64,000 bases of DNA from Pelomonas asaccharophilus_A (GCF_031458115.1 NZ_JAVDXV010000001.1:1-64000), one strand, 5' to 3'; counted from the stretch's first letter, positions 8,740 to 19,460 are shown. Notes: generated by a model not told the origin, from the sequence alone. A program made the numbers and translations.

Positions 8740-10812
8740 TCATGTCTGCTCCTTCAGCACGGCGGCCTTGAGCTGCGCGAACAGCGTGGCGTTGTCGGGC
8801 GATTCGCGCGTGCTGGACATGGCCATGCGCACCTGCGAGCCGGCCGTGTCGGTGGTGGGGGCGATCCACACCCACAGCCGGCGCTCCTTGATGTAGAGCA
8901 TGGCGAACACGCCCACGATAAGCAAGATGGCGCCCAGATAGACCAGCTTCTGGCCTGGCGCGCGCGCGACCTGGAACACGCTGGCCTGCACTTGCTCGAA
9001 GCCCTCCAGCTTCAGCAGCACGGGCGCCGGGTAGTAGAGGCTGTCGGACAGCGACAGCACCGCCTGCGTCATGAAGGCCTGGGTGTCGGCATCGACGGCG
9101 GCGGGCTTCAGTCCGGCGCGTTCGCGTGCCAGCTGGTGCAGCTCGAACAGGCTGCCGTTCAGGATGCGCAGCAGCACCTCGGACACGCGGGCCCGCTCGC
9201 TCTCGGGCACGTCACGCTCGATGAACTGGGACAGCGCGGGCAGGCCGCCCTTCATGTCGTCGCCCGGCTTGACGGTGGCGCCGGAAAACAGCGTCAGCGC
9301 CCGCAGCGCGGTGGTCAGCAGCTGCTCCTGCATCTGGGGCTGGCCGGTGGGCGTGGCCGAGCGCGCATAGGCGCGCGCCGCGGCCTCGCGCATCGCGGGC
9401 TGGCCCAATGCGGCGCGCAGCCGCAGCCAGCCGGCCAGCTCGCCGTTCTCGTCGGCGGGCATGCGCAGGTAGCGGAAGTTCTCGGCCGGCGTCTCGCGCA
9501 TGCCGGCCAGGAAGAGCTTGTGATCGTCCAGCGTGACCGGCAGCATGTAGTTGTTGAACTCGCGCGCCTGGCCGGCCGCGTCGCGCAGCTTGTAGCTGAA
9601 CGACGGGCCCACGTTGTGCAGCACTTTCTCGCCGTCGCCCTTGGCGCCGCTGCCCAGGTGCTTGGTCAGCGTGTCGCGCAGGTCGACCTTGCGCACGTCG
9701 GCGCCGCTGGCGTCGGGCGCGCCGCCCATGTTCTCGACGTTGATGACGCGCAGGCCTTCCAGCTCCAGCGTCTGGTCGCCGAACGGCAGCCGCGTGCCCA
9801 CGCGGCCCTCGAACGCGCGCGGCGTGCCGCCGTCCAGCGGCAGCGCGGTCAGCGCCAGCTTGCTGCCGCCGTCCTCGAAGCTGCTCTGGTAGATCGCGAT
9901 GCCCTTGTGGATGGCCGGCTCGTTGACCTTGATCGTCGCTTCGCGCGTGCTGCCGCCATCGTGGATGACGACGTCGCTGACGAAGCTCTTGGGCATGCCC
10001 GTGGAGTAGTAGTCGACGCTGAACTTCTTCAGCTCGATGTCGAACGGCAGGTCCTGCAGCACCACGCCGCTGGGCAGGTTCAGCACCGCGATGCCCTGGC
10101 GCTGCTTCTCGGTGACCGACACGTTGCCGCGGAAGCTGGGGTTGGCGCTGCTCAACCGATGCTCGGCTTTGATGTCGGCGATGAAGCCGGAGCCGTTGTA
10201 GAGCTGCTTGTCCTGCAGCCACATGGCCAGCCGCACCATCGCGTTGCCGTCGAGCACGCCGCCGACCAGGATGAGCACGATGGCCGAGTGCGCCGCCAGG
10301 TAGCCCAGCTTGTTGGCCGCGCCGCGGCGCGCCGCGATCATGATGCCGTGCTCGCGCTGCTGCACGCGGGCGCGCCAGCCCAGGTCGGTCAGCGTCTTGC
10401 CGATCTCGGCCAGCGCCATCTGCGGGTTGCTGTGCAGCTCGGCGATGGCCTTGTGGTGGTGGGCCTGCAGCGACTGCTCGCGCACGCCTTCCTTGTAGCT
10501 CTTCAGGTCCGCAACGATCTTGGGCGTGTTGCGGGCGATGCACAGGCTGGTCGACACCACCAGAAAGGCCAGGATCACCAGGAACCACGGTGCGCTGTAG
10601 ACCGTGTACAGCCCCACGGCGCCGAACACCTCGGCCCAGAACGGGCCGAACTGGTTGATGTAGTTGCCCAGCGGTTCGCTCTGGCGCAGCACCGTGCCGA
10701 TGACGGATGCGATGCAGATGATGCTGAGCAGCGCGATCGCGAAGCGCATGGACGCGAGCAGGTCCAGCAGCTCGCGGGCGATGGAGGGGCGTGAGGGGGC
10801 GGTGGCGGACAT
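8740..10812 (-). CDS. resB: Cytochrome c biogenesis protein ResB
   Basis: This 690-residue protein has three membrane helices near the N-terminus (LLDLLASMRFAIALLSIICIASVIGTVLRQ, then a pair around residues 70-190), a large periplasmic domain and a last helix near the C-terminus (LVYLGAILLIVGVFAMLYI). This is the ResB/Ccs1 topology. ResB partners the CcsA/ResC-type protein in System II heme delivery to apocytochromes. I chose the ATG at 10812 (MSATAPSRPSI); a TTG two codons earlier is less likely. A terminator hairpin sits directly upstream, so it probably has its own promoter or depends on read-through from the cytochrome c4 gene. CcsB follows after a repeat. Confidence 0.92.
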   Translation of the reverse strand: MSATAPSRPSIARELLDLLASMRFAIALLSIICIASVIGTVLRQSEPLGNYINQFGPFWAEVFGAVGLYTVYSAPWFLVILAFLVVSTSLCIARNTPKIVADLKSYKEGVREQSLQAHHHKAIAELHSNPQMALAEIGKTLTDLGWRARVQQREHGIMIAARRGAANKLGYLAAHSAIVLILVGGVLDGNAMVRLAMWLQDKQLYNGSGFIADIKAEHRLSSANPSFRGNVSVTEKQRQGIAVLNLPSGVVLQDLPFDIELKKFSVDYYSTGMPKSFVSDVVIHDGGSTREATIKVNEPAIHKGIAIYQSSFEDGGSKLALTALPLDGGTPRAFEGRVGTRLPFGDQTLELEGLRVINVENMGGAPDASGADVRKVDLRDTLTKHLGSGAKGDGEKVLHNVGPSFSYKLRDAAGQAREFNNYMLPVTLDDHKLFLAGMRETPAENFRYLRMPADENGELAGWLRLRAALGQPAMREAAARAYARSATPTGQPQMQEQLLTTALRALTLFSGATVKPGDDMKGGLPALSQFIERDVPESERARVSEVLLRILNGSLFELHQLARERAGLKPAAVDADTQAFMTQAVLSLSDSLYYPAPVLLKLEGFEQVQASVFQVARAPGQKLVYLGAILLIVGVFAMLYIKERRLWVWIAPTTDTAGSQVRMAMSSTRESPDNATLFAQLKAAVLKEQT

Positions 10813-10819
10813 GGTCAAG

Positions 10820-10848
10820 AAAAAAGGCCGGTGGGGTTCACCGGCCTT
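10820..10848 (-). terminator. Rho-independent terminator after the cytochrome c4 gene
   Basis: A 10-bp stem (AAGGCCGGTG at 10824-10833 with CACCGGCCTT at 10839-10848) around a five-base loop is followed on the minus strand by TTTTT. It lies 22 bases past the cytochrome c4 stop and only a few bases before the resB start, so it should separate or attenuate transcription into resB. Confidence 0.8.
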
Positions 10849-10870
10849 CTTTCAGAGGCTTGAGAGGATT

Positions 10871-11491
10871 TCAGCGCAGGCCGGCGATGTAGTCGGAAAC
10901 GGCCTTGATTTCCTTGTCGTTCATGCGCGCGACAACGCCGGTCATGACCGCGTTGTTGCCGCGGGCGCCGGTACGGAACGCCAGCATCTGGGCCTCGATG
11001 TAGTCGCCATGCTGGCCGCCCACGCGCGGGTACTGGGCGGGCATGCCCGAACCGGCGGGGCCGTGGCAGGCGGCGCAGGCGGGGATGTTGCGCTCGGCAA
11101 CGCCGCCGCGGTAGATCTTCTCGCCCAGGGCCACGGTGGCCTTGTTCTTGGCGAAGCCGGGCTTGGCCGTCTTGCTGGCGTAGAAGGCGGACACATTGCG
11201 GATGTCTTCTTCCGACAGCGGCGCCGCCATGCCTTGCATGACCGGGTTCTTGCGCTTGCCGTTCTTGAACTCGGTCAGCTGCTTGACCAGGTACTCGGCG
11301 TGCTGGCCGGCAATGATGGGATTGGCCGGGGCGCCACGCGAGCCGTCGGCCGTGTGGCAGGCCGCGCAGACCTGGGTCGAGATGGCGCCGCCCTTGGCGA
11401 GATCGGGCTTGGCCGACGCTGCAGCGGGCTCGTTGGCGTGAGCCGTGGCGGCCAGCATCAGACTCGACAGGAGGAGGGCGACAGTCTTCAT
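10871..11491 (-). CDS. Cytochrome c4, di-heme periplasmic electron carrier
   Basis: This 206-residue protein has a signal peptide (MKTVALLLSSLMLAATAHA) and two class I cytochrome c domains, each with a heme-binding motif: CAACH at about residue 42 and CAACH at about residue 138. The duplicated layout and length match cytochrome c4, which passes electrons from the bc1 complex to terminal oxidases. The gene is followed by an intrinsic terminator and then by the resB and ccsB genes that mature such proteins. It is divergent from engB with a 69-base gap that should hold both promoters. Confidence 0.93.
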   Translation of the reverse strand: MKTVALLLSSLMLAATAHANEPAAASAKPDLAKGGAISTQVCAACHTADGSRGAPANPIIAGQHAEYLVKQLTEFKNGKRKNPVMQGMAAPLSEEDIRNVSAFYASKTAKPGFAKNKATVALGEKIYRGGVAERNIPACAACHGPAGSGMPAQYPRVGGQHGDYIEAQMLAFRTGARGNNAVMTGVVARMNDKEIKAVSDYIAGLR

Positions 11492-11560
11492 GGATTTATG
11501 GGTTTCGTTGGGCGCAACCTTGAAATTTTACAATGCCGGATCACAGCGCCCGAACTGCCC

Positions 11561-12310
11561 ATGACCAACGAAATCCCTGAGGCCCAGCCCGCGGAACCCC
11601 TGACCGAGAAGCTGGCCCTGGCCTGGACGCACACCGCGCGCTTCCTGACGACCGCCAGCCAGCTCATCCACCTGCCCACCACCGAGTTGCCGGAGATCGC
11701 CTTCGTGGGCCGCTCCAACGCAGGCAAGTCCACTGCCATCAACACGCTGGCGCAGCAGAAACGCCTGGCGTTCGCGTCCAAGACACCGGGCCGCACGCAG
11801 CACATCAACCTGTTCGAGCTGGGCCCCAAGGACGCGGCCGATGCCTTGTTCGCCGACCTGCCGGGCTATGGCTACGCCGCGGTCAACAAATCCGCCAAGC
11901 TGCGCTGGCAGAAGGTGATGGCCGACTACCTGGCCGTGCGCCGCAGCCTGTCGGGCGTCGTGCTGATGGTGGATTCGCGCCTGGGCCTGACCGACCTGGA
12001 CAAGCAACTGCTCGAGTTCGTCGCGGCCCGCGTGGCCACCGGCGAGATCAAGCTGCTGGTGCTGCTGACCAAGTCCGACAAGCTCAACCGCAAGGAAGCC
12101 GACGCCGCGTTGCGCGCGACCAGCGAGTTCCTGGGCGGCATGACGACCGAGAACTCCGACGTGTCGGTCACGCTGTTCTCGGCGCTGAAGAAGAGCGGCG
12201 TGGGCGACGTGGCGCTGGCGCTGCGCGAATGGGTGGTGGCGCATCAGGTGCCCGATGCTGTGCCGGACTCCGTGCTCGCCGCCCAGCCGCCCGCGCCGGC
12301 AGAGGACTGA
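11561..12310 (+). CDS. engB: Ribosome biogenesis GTP-binding protein EngB/YsxC (YihA)
   Basis: This 249-residue protein is a TRAFAC-class GTPase of the EngB family, needed for late assembly of the large ribosomal subunit. G1 is GRSNAGKST (about residue 49), followed by the family's KTPGRTQHINLF, G3 DLPGYGYA and G4 TKSDKLNR. Members are typically about 200 residues. Here the N-terminus before the G1 region is extended (MTNEIPEAQPAEPLTEKLALAW), and a short Ala/Pro tail follows the domain. The start at 11561 is the first ATG in the 69-base gap from the divergent cytochrome c4 gene. It ends 3 bases before the convergent DUF1631 gene. Confidence 0.93.
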   Translation: MTNEIPEAQPAEPLTEKLALAWTHTARFLTTASQLIHLPTTELPEIAFVGRSNAGKSTAINTLAQQKRLAFASKTPGRTQHINLFELGPKDAADALFADLPGYGYAAVNKSAKLRWQKVMADYLAVRRSLSGVVLMVDSRLGLTDLDKQLLEFVAARVATGEIKLLVLLTKSDKLNRKEADAALRATSEFLGGMTTENSDVSVTLFSALKKSGVGDVALALREWVVAHQVPDAVPDSVLAAQPPAPAED

Positions 12311-12313
12311 GCC

Positions 12314-14359
12314 TCAGCCTCCATCCAGGTCGCTCATCAGCGTGTCGACGGCACGCTGCACCAGGCTGTCCTCTTCCAGCGCCGTGATCAGGCCGTTGGC
12401 CAGCAGCGCCTCCAGCGCGCGGCGGGTCAGCGGCAGGCGCTCGTCGGCCTCGCGGCCCACGAACAGCACGAACTGGCGGCCTTCGCTGATCCAGGCGATC
12501 TGCGTGGTGTGCCAGTCGCCCTGGATGAAGAGGTGGAACCAGTGGCCGATCTGCAGGCCGTCTATCCAGCGCTGCAGCGCGGCGCGCGCATCCGGCGAGT
12601 CGTTCTCGTTGTAGAGCTGCACCGGCACCGTGGGCAGCTCGCCGCGGTCCACTTCGGTCTTGAGCCAGTGCGAGGGCACCTGGGAGTCGCGCTCCTCCAT
12701 GAGCCGGCGCACGATCTCGTCGGCGGAAGCCGGCGCTTCGGCGGTGGCGTGGGGCTGGGGCGCGCTGCGCGGCGGCGCGGCGCGGCGCTCGGAGGGGTCC
12801 AGCGCCGGCTTGCCCTGCAGCAGCCGTGCATGCTGGCCCATCAGCTCGTGCAGCGCGGGCTCGCGCTTTGAAAGCGGCAGGCTGATGCTGTCGCAGCCGG
12901 TGGTCAGCCGTTCGATCAGCACCGGCAGGCGCATGCGCAGCGCTTCGCGGTCGGCCATGTCGCGTGGCGTGGTCAGGCTGTCCAGCACGGCGTCGATGAC
13001 CTCCATGGCCGTCTGCGCCTCGATGGAGTCGCGGCCGTGGCGCACCATCGCCGTGACGATGACGTCCACCCAGGCGGTTTGCATGAAGCGCAGCATGCGC
13101 GGGCCCAGCGGCGCGTCGTAGACCTGCTGGTCGACCTGGTCGCGCACCAGGTCGCGCCAGTCGTTGCGCAGCTGCTCGCGTTCCAAAGCGGCCAGCGCGA
13201 CGGCATTGCGTTCGCTGCTCTGGCGGGCCCGCTGGTCGATGCGCGCATCCACGCGGGCCAACACCTGCTGGAACAGCGCGGCGGTGGGCGTGGGCGCGTC
13301 GACCAGCAACTGGGCCTCGGCCTCCATGAAGCGCAGGAAGTCGACGAGATGCTCGTCGTCCGCGCGTTCGAAGGCCATGCCGTGGGCGGCCACGCGATTC
13401 AGCAGTGCCCAGGTCGGGTGGTCCTGGCGGCGCAGCAGCGTCGAGTCGGTGCGTGCCAGGCGCACGACGGCGATCTGTAGCCGGGCCAGCAGCGCCTTCA
13501 ACGGCGGCAGCAGGCGCGGGTCGGCCAGGATCTGGTCGTACAGCCGGCTCAGCATGTCCGGGCCGGTCGAGCGCACGAAGGGGGCGGGTGAGCGCGCATC
13601 GCGCTGGATGGCACCCCCCAGGCCCTGCGGGCGGGAGTTGAGCGCGTCCACGCGCCGCGACAGGCCGTCCAGCGTGCCGTGCGCGGTGGGGCGCGCGCCC
13701 ACGCCGCGGGCGGCGGCCAGGCGCTGGTGGGCCAGCGGGTCGGACTGCACATGGCCATGCGAGGCCACCATGTCGCTGATGTCCGCGGCGCGCAGCAGGC
13801 TGCAGGCGTGGCTGTAGAGGCGGTGCAAGGCCTTGGCCAGCGGGCCGGCGGCGACGCGCATCAGCTCGTATTGCGCCTGTTGAGCGAGCGGGCTGGCGGC
13901 GAGGGCATGGTGCAGCGCATGGGCGTACAACGCCGGGCGCAGCGGGTTGTCGCGTTCACGGGCCCGTGCCGTGCCGCGCAGCGCGGCGAAGAAGTTGCCG
14001 ATCTGGTGCAGCTCGGAGCGGCTGGCCTCCTCGGCTGCCTGCGCCACGTGGGCGATGGCCACGTCCTGCAGCGCCTGGTGCTCGTCGACCAGGCTCAGCC
14101 CTTCCAGACCGCCCAGTTGCATGGGGGCTCGGTGCAGCGGGTCTTCACCCCGGCGGCCGGCCTGCAGCAGGTCGATGAGCCGGCCTTCGAAATCGGCGGC
14201 GAAGTGCGGCCGCGCCTTGCGCCAGCTTTCCCGCAGCGGGAAGTGCTGGGGCTGGGCGTCGAGTTCGTCCTGCACCACGTTGAGCAGTTCGCGGGCCAGC
14301 GGACCGGCCTCGGTCAGCGCGTGGTCGAGCAAGTCGTGGGGATGCAAGGCAGCAGGCAT
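12314..14359 (-). CDS. DUF1631 family protein
   Basis: This 681-residue protein matches the DUF1631 family, found mainly in beta- and gammaproteobacteria and without an established biochemical role; some databases mislabel it as thymidine phosphorylase. It is mostly helical, with no signal peptide or membrane helix. A central Ala/Pro-rich linker (about residues 515-545) separates a large N-terminal part from a C-terminal part containing DSPDARAALQRWIDGLQIGHWFHLFIQGDW. The C-terminal part resembles small regulator-binding domains seen in some c-di-GMP proteins, but this is only an impression. It is monocistronic, convergent with engB and divergent from the MipA gene. Confidence 0.82.
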   Translation of the reverse strand: MPAALHPHDLLDHALTEAGPLARELLNVVQDELDAQPQHFPLRESWRKARPHFAADFEGRLIDLLQAGRRGEDPLHRAPMQLGGLEGLSLVDEHQALQDVAIAHVAQAAEEASRSELHQIGNFFAALRGTARARERDNPLRPALYAHALHHALAASPLAQQAQYELMRVAAGPLAKALHRLYSHACSLLRAADISDMVASHGHVQSDPLAHQRLAAARGVGARPTAHGTLDGLSRRVDALNSRPQGLGGAIQRDARSPAPFVRSTGPDMLSRLYDQILADPRLLPPLKALLARLQIAVVRLARTDSTLLRRQDHPTWALLNRVAAHGMAFERADDEHLVDFLRFMEAEAQLLVDAPTPTAALFQQVLARVDARIDQRARQSSERNAVALAALEREQLRNDWRDLVRDQVDQQVYDAPLGPRMLRFMQTAWVDVIVTAMVRHGRDSIEAQTAMEVIDAVLDSLTTPRDMADREALRMRLPVLIERLTTGCDSISLPLSKREPALHELMGQHARLLQGKPALDPSERRAAPPRSAPQPHATAEAPASADEIVRRLMEERDSQVPSHWLKTEVDRGELPTVPVQLYNENDSPDARAALQRWIDGLQIGHWFHLFIQGDWHTTQIAWISEGRQFVLFVGREADERLPLTRRALEALLANGLITALEEDSLVQRAVDTLMSDLDGG

Positions 14360-14568
14360 GACGGGTGGGTGACGGCTTCAGATTATCTGGCGCCATCTCG
14401 GTGCGGTCCGGCGTGTTACGCCCGCTTGCGTCCCCTGATCCACAGGGCAGAAGCCCATGTTCGGGCAGCTTTTCACGCTTTTCTGGAGTCGCGTTGTTGC
14501 AGATTCGCGGCCTGGCCGGCCCCGCAACGCGGGCATGATGCGCGCCGTCCCTGGCTCTCGTGAATGAC

Positions 14569-15402
14569 ATGAAGCATCTTGTTCTCGTCGCAGGTCTGGT
14601 CAGCGCGGGTGTCGCGCTGGCCGAAGAGGGCGCGCGCCCGCGCGTGGATCTGCCCCTGTGGGAGCTGGGTGCCGTCGCGGGTGCGGTGTCGCAGCAGGCC
14701 TACCCCGGGTCCGAGCAGCAGGCGCGCCGCGCGCTGGCGCTGCCCTACCTGATCTACCGCGGCAAGGTGCTGCGCGCCGATGCCGACGGTGCCGGGCTGC
14801 GTGCGGTGCGCACGGAGCGGTTCGAGCTGGATGTGTCCTTCGCCGGCTCGCTGAGCTCGGGCTCCGAAACGCTGCGTGCGCGTGAGGGCATGCCGCGGCT
14901 GAACACGCTGGTGGAGGCGGGGCCGGTGGCGCGCTGGTTCGTCAACGGCCGCGACGCGGGCGACCGCATCACGTTCGAGCTGCCGTTGCGCGGCGTGTTC
15001 GAGGCGAGAAACCCGAGCCGGCATCGCGGCATGAGCTTCGAGCCGCGGTTGAGCTGGCAGTACCGCCCGAGGGCGGGTGGGAACTGGGGCTACGGCCTCA
15101 GCGTCGGGGCGCTGTTTGGCGATAGCCGGCTGGGCTCGGCCTTCTACGGCGTGGCGGCCAGCGAGGCGCGGCCGGACCGACCCGCCTACGACGCGCGCGC
15201 CGGCCTGATCGCCTGGCGCGTGGGCGCCAGCGCGTCGACGCGCGTGACGCCGGACCTGCGCCTGTATGTCTTCGGCCGCCTGGAAAGCCTGGCCGGCGCC
15301 GCCAACCGTGACAGCGCGCTGGTGCGGCAGACGACGGGGGCCAGTTACGGCATCGGGCTGAGCTACACGTTGACGCGCTCGGCGGCGCGCGCCAGCGACT
15401 GA
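14569..15402 (+). CDS. MipA/OmpV family outer-membrane protein
   Basis: This 277-residue protein has a signal peptide (MKHLVLVAGLVSAGVALA) and alternating amphipathic strands that end in an aromatic-rich beta-strand (YGIGLSYTLTRS), as in the MipA/OmpV beta-barrel family. E. coli MipA scaffolds murein-synthesising and hydrolysing enzymes; other members act as outer-membrane transport or adhesion proteins, so the role here is open. I chose the ATG at 14569; a GTG at 14560 in the same frame would add three residues before the signal peptide. It stands alone, with a bidirectional hairpin between it and groL. Confidence 0.85.
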   Translation: MKHLVLVAGLVSAGVALAEEGARPRVDLPLWELGAVAGAVSQQAYPGSEQQARRALALPYLIYRGKVLRADADGAGLRAVRTERFELDVSFAGSLSSGSETLRAREGMPRLNTLVEAGPVARWFVNGRDAGDRITFELPLRGVFEARNPSRHRGMSFEPRLSWQYRPRAGGNWGYGLSVGALFGDSRLGSAFYGVAASEARPDRPAYDARAGLIAWRVGASASTRVTPDLRLYVFGRLESLAGAANRDSALVRQTTGASYGIGLSYTLTRSAARASD

Positions 15403-15415
15403 ATTCCGGCGCGCC

Positions 15416-15447
15416 ATGAAAAAAGGGGCTGCTCGCGCAGCCCCTTT
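15416..15447 (-). terminator. Rho-independent terminator of groESL
   Basis: An 11-bp stem (AAAGGGGCTGC at 15422-15432 with its complement at 15437-15447) closes a TCGC loop and is followed on the minus strand by TTTTTTC. It lies just past the groL stop and can also serve the converging MipA/OmpV gene, although the T-run there is shorter. Confidence 0.88.
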
Positions 15448-15480
15448 GTCGTTCCAGCGAATGGATCGCCGGGCGAGGAC

Positions 15481-17130
<1,650 letters not shown>

Positions 17131-17183
17131 TTGATTCTCCGGATATCTAAATTGGGGTCAGAGTCGATTTGTTTGCGGCCAGA

Positions 17184-17474
17184 TTACTTCTGGACAACAG
17201 CAAACAGGTCCTCTTCGCGCATGACCAGCAGCTCTTCACCATCGACCTTGACGGTCTGGCCGGAGTACTTGCCGAACAGGACGCGGTCGCCGACGGCGAC
17301 GTTCAGGGCCACGAACTCGCCCTTGTCGTTGCGCTTGCCGGGGCCGACGGCCAGGACTTCACCTTGATCGGGCTTCTCGGCGGCGTTGTCGGGGATGACG
17401 ATGCCGGAGGCGGTCTTGGTTTCTTGCTCCAGACGGCGAACGATCACGCGATCGTGCAGGGGGCGCAGCTTCAT
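17184..17474 (-). CDS. groS: Co-chaperonin GroES (10 kDa subunit)
   Basis: This 96-residue protein is GroES, the heptameric lid of the GroEL chamber. It has the start MKLRPLHDRVIVRRLE, the mobile-loop region TASGIVIPDNAAEKP and the C-terminal ELLVMREEDLFAVV. The ATG at 17474 is preceded by GAGGAGATT at suitable spacing; longer upstream frames have no family sequence. It is the first gene of the groESL operon, about 90 bases downstream of a CIRCE operator, so it is expected to be repressed by HrcA and induced by heat. Confidence 0.98.
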   Translation of the reverse strand: MKLRPLHDRVIVRRLEQETKTASGIVIPDNAAEKPDQGEVLAVGPGKRNDKGEFVALNVAVGDRVLFGKYSGQTVKVDGEELLVMREEDLFAVVQK

Positions 17475-17563
17475 GGAATCTCCTCGAGAGTTGGAACTGA
17501 GGCGGCCGCGGAACGGAGCCGCGGCACGTCGAAAGAAGGGGTCGGTGACCCGACTTGCATGCG

Positions 17564-17590
17564 TTAGCACTCGGCATCGCTGAGTGCTAG
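17564..17590 (-). promoter_or_regulatory. CIRCE operator (HrcA binding site) of groESL
   Basis: The inverted repeat TTAGCACTC, nine-base spacer, GAGTGCTAG differs from the CIRCE consensus at only the last position. It sits between the predicted promoter at 17600-17627 and groS, where HrcA would block transcription and would also form a hairpin in the leader. HrcA itself is not encoded in this window. Confidence 0.95.
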
Positions 17591-17599
17591 CAGTCAGGC

Positions 17600-17627
17600 A
17601 TTATAGGGACGGAGTTTGTCGATTCAA
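17600..17627 (-). promoter_or_regulatory. Sigma-70-type promoter of groESL
   Basis: Read on the minus strand there is TTGAAT (17622-17627), a 16-base spacer and a perfect TATAAT (17600-17605). Transcription would start near 17590, at the edge of the CIRCE operator, as in other HrcA-controlled groE operons. Confidence 0.8.
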
Positions 17628-17666
17628 GGGCTGCCTGGCCCTAGTCTTTGGGCTGAAGGCGCAAAT

Positions 17667-17691
17667 GAAAACGACCGCCATCGGCGGTCGT
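17667..17691 (-). terminator. Rho-independent terminator after the PEP-CTERM gene
   Basis: A 9-bp stem (ACGACCGCC at 17671-17679 and its complement at 17683-17691) with a tight loop is followed on the minus strand by TTTTC. It lies 22 bases past the stop of the PEP-CTERM protein gene and upstream of the groESL promoter. Confidence 0.75.
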
Positions 17692-17712
17692 GTCGTAGAG
17701 GGTGGCGGGGTG

Positions 17713-18387
17713 TCAGCGAGCCGAGCGGCGACGAACCCAGGCCAGGGCGCCAACGGCACTCAGCACCAGACCGACGCTGCCGGGTTCGGGCAGGGGGGCG
17801 GACGCTGCTGCGGCGGTGAAGCGCAGGTTGTCGAGCAACAGGGACTGGTCGCCGCCGGTGACCTTCAGATAGTAGGCCGTCTTGGATGCGGCGAGCGTCC
17901 GGTCGGTCGTCCAGTCGCAAAAGCGCAGCACGCCGCACGAGTCGTTGGCCGGCGCCAGGATGCCGGCGCTGCCGACACCGGTCGCGTCGCTTTCATTGAC
18001 GAAGGCTTCGATCTGGACGCTTCGGCCCAGCGCGCTGAAGTCAAACACCAGTTGATCGAAACCGGCCGCAAAGTGGATCGTGAAGCTGCCAGTGCCGCTG
18101 GACGTGTCCCAGGGATTCTTGGCCAGCATCAGCGCACCGCAACTCGGGCCGGTCCAGTTCAGATTCAGGTTGAAACCGGGAAAGTCGGGGTCCGGCTTCT
18201 GGAAGCAGGCGCCACGGATGGAGCCCGTCACGAACGCATTGCCAGAGAAGTCGACGCCGTTGACGCTGGTCGCAGGATCAGCGAGCCACAACGCCGGATC
18301 CTCGAAGTTCAAGGTCACCACGTCGGCGAATGCCGGCTGCAGGGCAGCGCCCAGGGCAAGGGCCAGAAGTTTGCTCTTTGCACGCAT
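17713..18387 (-). CDS. PEP-CTERM sorting domain-containing exported protein
   Basis: This 224-residue protein has a signal peptide (MRAKSKLLALALGAALQPAFA), a beta-rich body that starts with VTLNFEDPALWL, and a C-terminal sorting signal: PEPGS (about residue 201), a hydrophobic helix, and an RRRSAR basic tail. In PEP-CTERM systems this signal is recognised by an exosortase, and the protein is processed and sent to the cell surface or the exopolysaccharide matrix. Two cysteine pairs in the body may form disulfides. No exosortase or matrix gene is nearby, so the processing enzyme must be elsewhere. The function of the body is unknown. Divergent from the LysR gene at 18525. Confidence 0.88.
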   Translation of the reverse strand: MRAKSKLLALALGAALQPAFADVVTLNFEDPALWLADPATSVNGVDFSGNAFVTGSIRGACFQKPDPDFPGFNLNLNWTGPSCGALMLAKNPWDTSSGTGSFTIHFAAGFDQLVFDFSALGRSVQIEAFVNESDATGVGSAGILAPANDSCGVLRFCDWTTDRTLAASKTAYYLKVTGGDQSLLLDNLRFTAAAASAPLPEPGSVGLVLSAVGALAWVRRRSAR

Positions 18388-18524
18388 GGTGTTTCTCCGT
18401 CCGCTGTTCGAGTTGGGTTTGTGTCGGGAACTGTAAACAAGCGCATCCGTCGCGGGCGCCCGGTCTCCCCTTCAGTTGAGGGGGCCTCGCAGACCGACCT
18501 CCGAGCTTAGGGGGGGAGGCCGGC

Positions 18525-19460
18525 TTGGCTAAACTGCCTCGCGTGGAAACCAAATGGCTAGAAGACTTCGTCAGCCTTGCTGAAACGCGCAGCTTCTCCC
18601 GCTCGGCCCAGTTGCGCCATGTGACCCAGCCCGCGTTCTCGCGGCGCATCCAGGCGCTGGAGGCCTGGGCGGGCGTGGATCTGGTGGATCGTTCGTCCTA
18701 TCCCACGCGCCTCACCGCCGCCGGCGTGACGCTGCTGGCGCAGGCCGTTGATCTGCTGGGCAACCTGCAGTCGACGCGCAACATGCTGCGCAGCCACCAG
18801 GCGGCCGATCAGGACATGATCGAGTTCGCAGTGCCGCACTCGCTGGCGTTCTCGTTCTTCCCGCACTGGCTGATGGGGCTGCGCCGCGGCTTCGGCGCGA
18901 TCAAGTGCCGGCTGAACGCGGCCAATGTGCACGACGCGATGCTGCAGCTCAGCGAAGGCAACTGCGACCTGCTGCTGGTCTACCACCACGCCAGCCAGCC
19001 GCTGCAGCTGGACCCGGAGCGCTACCAGATGGTGTCACTGGGCCACGAGACGCTGGCACCCTATGCCAAGCCCGATGCGACGGGTGAGCCGCTGTTCCGG
19101 CTGCCGGGGCGGCCGGGGCAGAAGATCCCGTTCCTGAGCTATGCGTCAGGTGCCTATCTGGGACGGCTGGTGGAGTTGATCGTCAAGGAGGCCGATTGCG
19201 CGCTGAACCTGGACGCCATCTACGAGACCGACATGGCCGAGGGCTTGAAGGCCATGGCGGTGGAGGGGCACGGTTTTGCCTTCTTGCCCGCCAGCTCGGT
19301 GCAGAAGGAACTGGCCGGCGGTCGGCTGGTACCTGCTGCGGCGACAGGCAGCTTCAGCGTCAGCATGGAGTTGCGCATCTACCGCGAGCGGCCGGAGGCG
19401 TCGCGTAGGCACAAGCCGGCGGCTCAGGCGTTGTGGGATTTCCTTACTGCCAGCGCATAA
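18525..19460 (+). CDS. LysR family transcriptional regulator next to the glt transporter
   Basis: This 311-residue protein has an N-terminal winged helix-turn-helix (WLEDFVSLAETRSFSRSAQLRHVTQPAFSRRIQALE; about residues 8-65) and a periplasmic-binding-like effector domain. It probably starts at the TTG at 18525, because GGGGGGAGG lies five bases upstream of it; a GTG at 18543 is the other candidate. It reads toward the gltI gene, 108 bases away, and is divergent from the PEP-CTERM gene. Position suggests control of amino-acid uptake, but LysR proteins more often control divergent genes, so the target is unproven. Confidence 0.88.
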   Translation: MAKLPRVETKWLEDFVSLAETRSFSRSAQLRHVTQPAFSRRIQALEAWAGVDLVDRSSYPTRLTAAGVTLLAQAVDLLGNLQSTRNMLRSHQAADQDMIEFAVPHSLAFSFFPHWLMGLRRGFGAIKCRLNAANVHDAMLQLSEGNCDLLLVYHHASQPLQLDPERYQMVSLGHETLAPYAKPDATGEPLFRLPGRPGQKIPFLSYASGAYLGRLVELIVKEADCALNLDAIYETDMAEGLKAMAVEGHGFAFLPASSVQKELAGGRLVPAAATGSFSVSMELRIYRERPEASRRHKPAAQALWDFLTASA

